A stretch of 6,745 nt of DNA from Bacteroidales bacterium (GTDB lineage Bacteria; Bacteroidota; Bacteroidia; Bacteroidales; UBA932). Below, in pieces: positions 5,944 to 6,745 of this stretch. The translations under genes were made by a program, and so were the position numbers. How positions within the stretch are numbered: the stretch's first letter is position 1; the number at the start of each line of letters is the position of its first letter. Location: positions 1 to 6,745 of the forward strand of contig JAAXVX010000075.1 in the NCBI GenBank assembly GCA_013335275.1, written 5' to 3'. The notes under the pieces were generated by a model. The model saw nothing but the letters and a program-made list of their open reading frames with translations, was not told the DNA's origin and did no database searches.

Positions 5944-5967
5944 CAACTTTACAGACACCGTGTGCAG

Positions 5968-6745
5968 ATGAAGTCATTTCCAATATTTCTAATTTTAGCA
6001 ATAGCTTTAGTATCGCCTTTCAGAGTACTTGCTCAGGATAATACACAAGATAAAAAAATCGTTGTAGATTATAATTTGCCAAAGACATATGTTATTGGAG
6101 GGATAGATGTTACAGGAATTAAATATCTGGGTAAAGACCAGATTCTTTCGCTTACAGGACTTAGTGTAGGCGACACAATAACAATCCCGGGAGAAGATTT
6201 ATCGGCAATCCTTAAAAGGATATTTCTTCAGCGCTATTTTTCCGATGTTGGAATTTATATAGATTCTTTACAGAAGGACACTGCTTTCCTTCGTTTGAAT
6301 CTTGTAGAGCGTCCCAGAGTTTCAAGATGGGATTTTGAAGGCATAAAGTCCGGCGAAAAGGCGGACCTCAATGAAAAACTCAAACTTCGCAGAGGAAGTG
6401 AGTTATCTGAGTATGCAATAAATTCTTCATCCGAAATTATCCGGAAATACTATGTCGAAAAAGGATTTCTGCAAACAACTGTTGATGTTGTTCAAGTGCA
6501 GGACACTCTTATAAAAAATGCTGTTAAGGTTACCTTTAAGGTGGACCGGAAAAGCAAAGTCAAAGTTCAGAAGATACGTTTCATCGGAAACGATAACGTA
6601 AAATCATCCAAACTGGCATCGGCAATGAAAAAGACAAAGGATATGAGAATCCTTAACTTTTTCAGTACAAAGAAATTTAATGAAAAAGAGTATCCAAACG
6701 ACAAAAAGCTGCTTTTGCAGGCGTATGGCGAGAGAGGATACCGTG
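5968..6745 (+). CDS. bamA: Outer-membrane protein assembly factor BamA (partial, N-terminal POTRA region)
   Basis: The frame stays open for 259 codons from the ATG at 5968 to the right edge, so only the N-terminal part is present. The C-terminal beta barrel, and the rest of a protein that is normally above 750 residues, lies outside. BamA is the central outer-membrane component that folds and inserts beta-barrel proteins. Residues 1-22 form a signal peptide, with a likely cut after Val-Leu-Ala before Gln23. POTRA repeats follow. The first spans about 40-115 (YVIGGIDVTGIKYLGKDQI, then LKRIFLQRYFSDVGI and LRLNLVERP). The second spans about 116-195 (WDFEGIK, then IIRKYYVEKGF). The third starts near 198 (VQKIRFIGNDNV, then YGERGYR at the edge). 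The pattern of a strand, a GxxxxxxxxI turn, and a helix ending in a Gly-Phe/Tyr is the POTRA hallmark. The uppS neighbour and own promoter fit this call. A TamA-like paralogue is less likely given the context. Confidence 0.92.
   Translation, partial: MKSFPIFLILAIALVSPFRVLAQDNTQDKKIVVDYNLPKTYVIGGIDVTGIKYLGKDQILSLTGLSVGDTITIPGEDLSAILKRIFLQRYFSDVGIYIDSLQKDTAFLRLNLVERPRVSRWDFEGIKSGEKADLNEKLKLRRGSELSEYAINSSSEIIRKYYVEKGFLQTTVDVVQVQDTLIKNAVKVTFKVDRKSKVKVQKIRFIGNDNVKSSKLASAMKKTKDMRILNFFSTKKFNEKEYPNDKKLLLQAYGERGYR

Noticed and set aside
5955..5963. ACAC-C-GTGT inverted repeat in the bamA leader
   Set aside because: Arms of only 4 bp around a single base cannot form an RNA hairpin, and this size is expected by chance.
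1..6745. Mobile elements, CRISPR arrays, tRNA or rRNA genes, defence or secondary-metabolite systems
   Set aside because: Reading both strands showed no transposase, terminal inverted repeats, regularly spaced repeats or RNA gene signatures. Intact housekeeping and envelope genes fill nearly all of the window.

Overview
The window looks like chromosomal core sequence from a member of the Bacteroidota, most likely Bacteroidales. The evidence is the -7 promoter boxes of the form TAnnTTTG in front of several genes, A/T-rich leaders that mostly lack Shine-Dalgarno sequences, the long (316-residue) PurC, an OmpH/Skp-like protein with an N-terminal membrane segment, and a protein joining two LysM domains to a binding-protein-like domain. 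The assignment rests on these features and on recognition of the protein families, not on a database search.

Layout. A 46-bp divergent intergenic region (4256-4301) splits the window. To its left, five genes read on the minus strand in the order pdxJ, skp/ompH-like, family-4 glycosyltransferase, purC, and LysM/binding-protein gene (cut by the left edge). The spacings are 28, 8 and 15 bp, then a 4-bp ATGA overlap, so they probably form one operon, with an extra promoter in the pdxJ/skp gap. To its right, nadK, uppS and bamA read on the plus strand, with gaps of 9 and 58 bp. A second likely promoter lies in front of bamA, which is cut by the right edge. No stretch over 60 bp lacks a gene. I see no RNA genes, mobile elements, CRISPR arrays or convincing terminators; no gene pair converges here.

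How the genes fit together. Three genes serve central metabolism: pyridoxal phosphate synthesis (pdxJ), NADP supply (nadK) and purine synthesis (purC). The others concern the cell envelope: the undecaprenyl carrier lipid (uppS), outer-membrane protein assembly (bamA), a periplasmic Skp-like chaperone, a glycosyltransferase, and a secreted LysM protein probably bound to peptidoglycan. The arrangement of pdxJ opposite nadK-uppS-bamA resembles what I recall from other Bacteroidota genomes. The skp-glycosyltransferase-purC-LysM arm seems less standard.

I do not see a clearly new biological system. The points most worth checking are the interlocked pdxJ/nadK promoters, a perfect 12-bp palindrome over the presumed -33 element of bamA, the LysM/binding-protein hybrid translationally coupled to purC, and the membrane-anchored Skp-like protein set apart from bamA.
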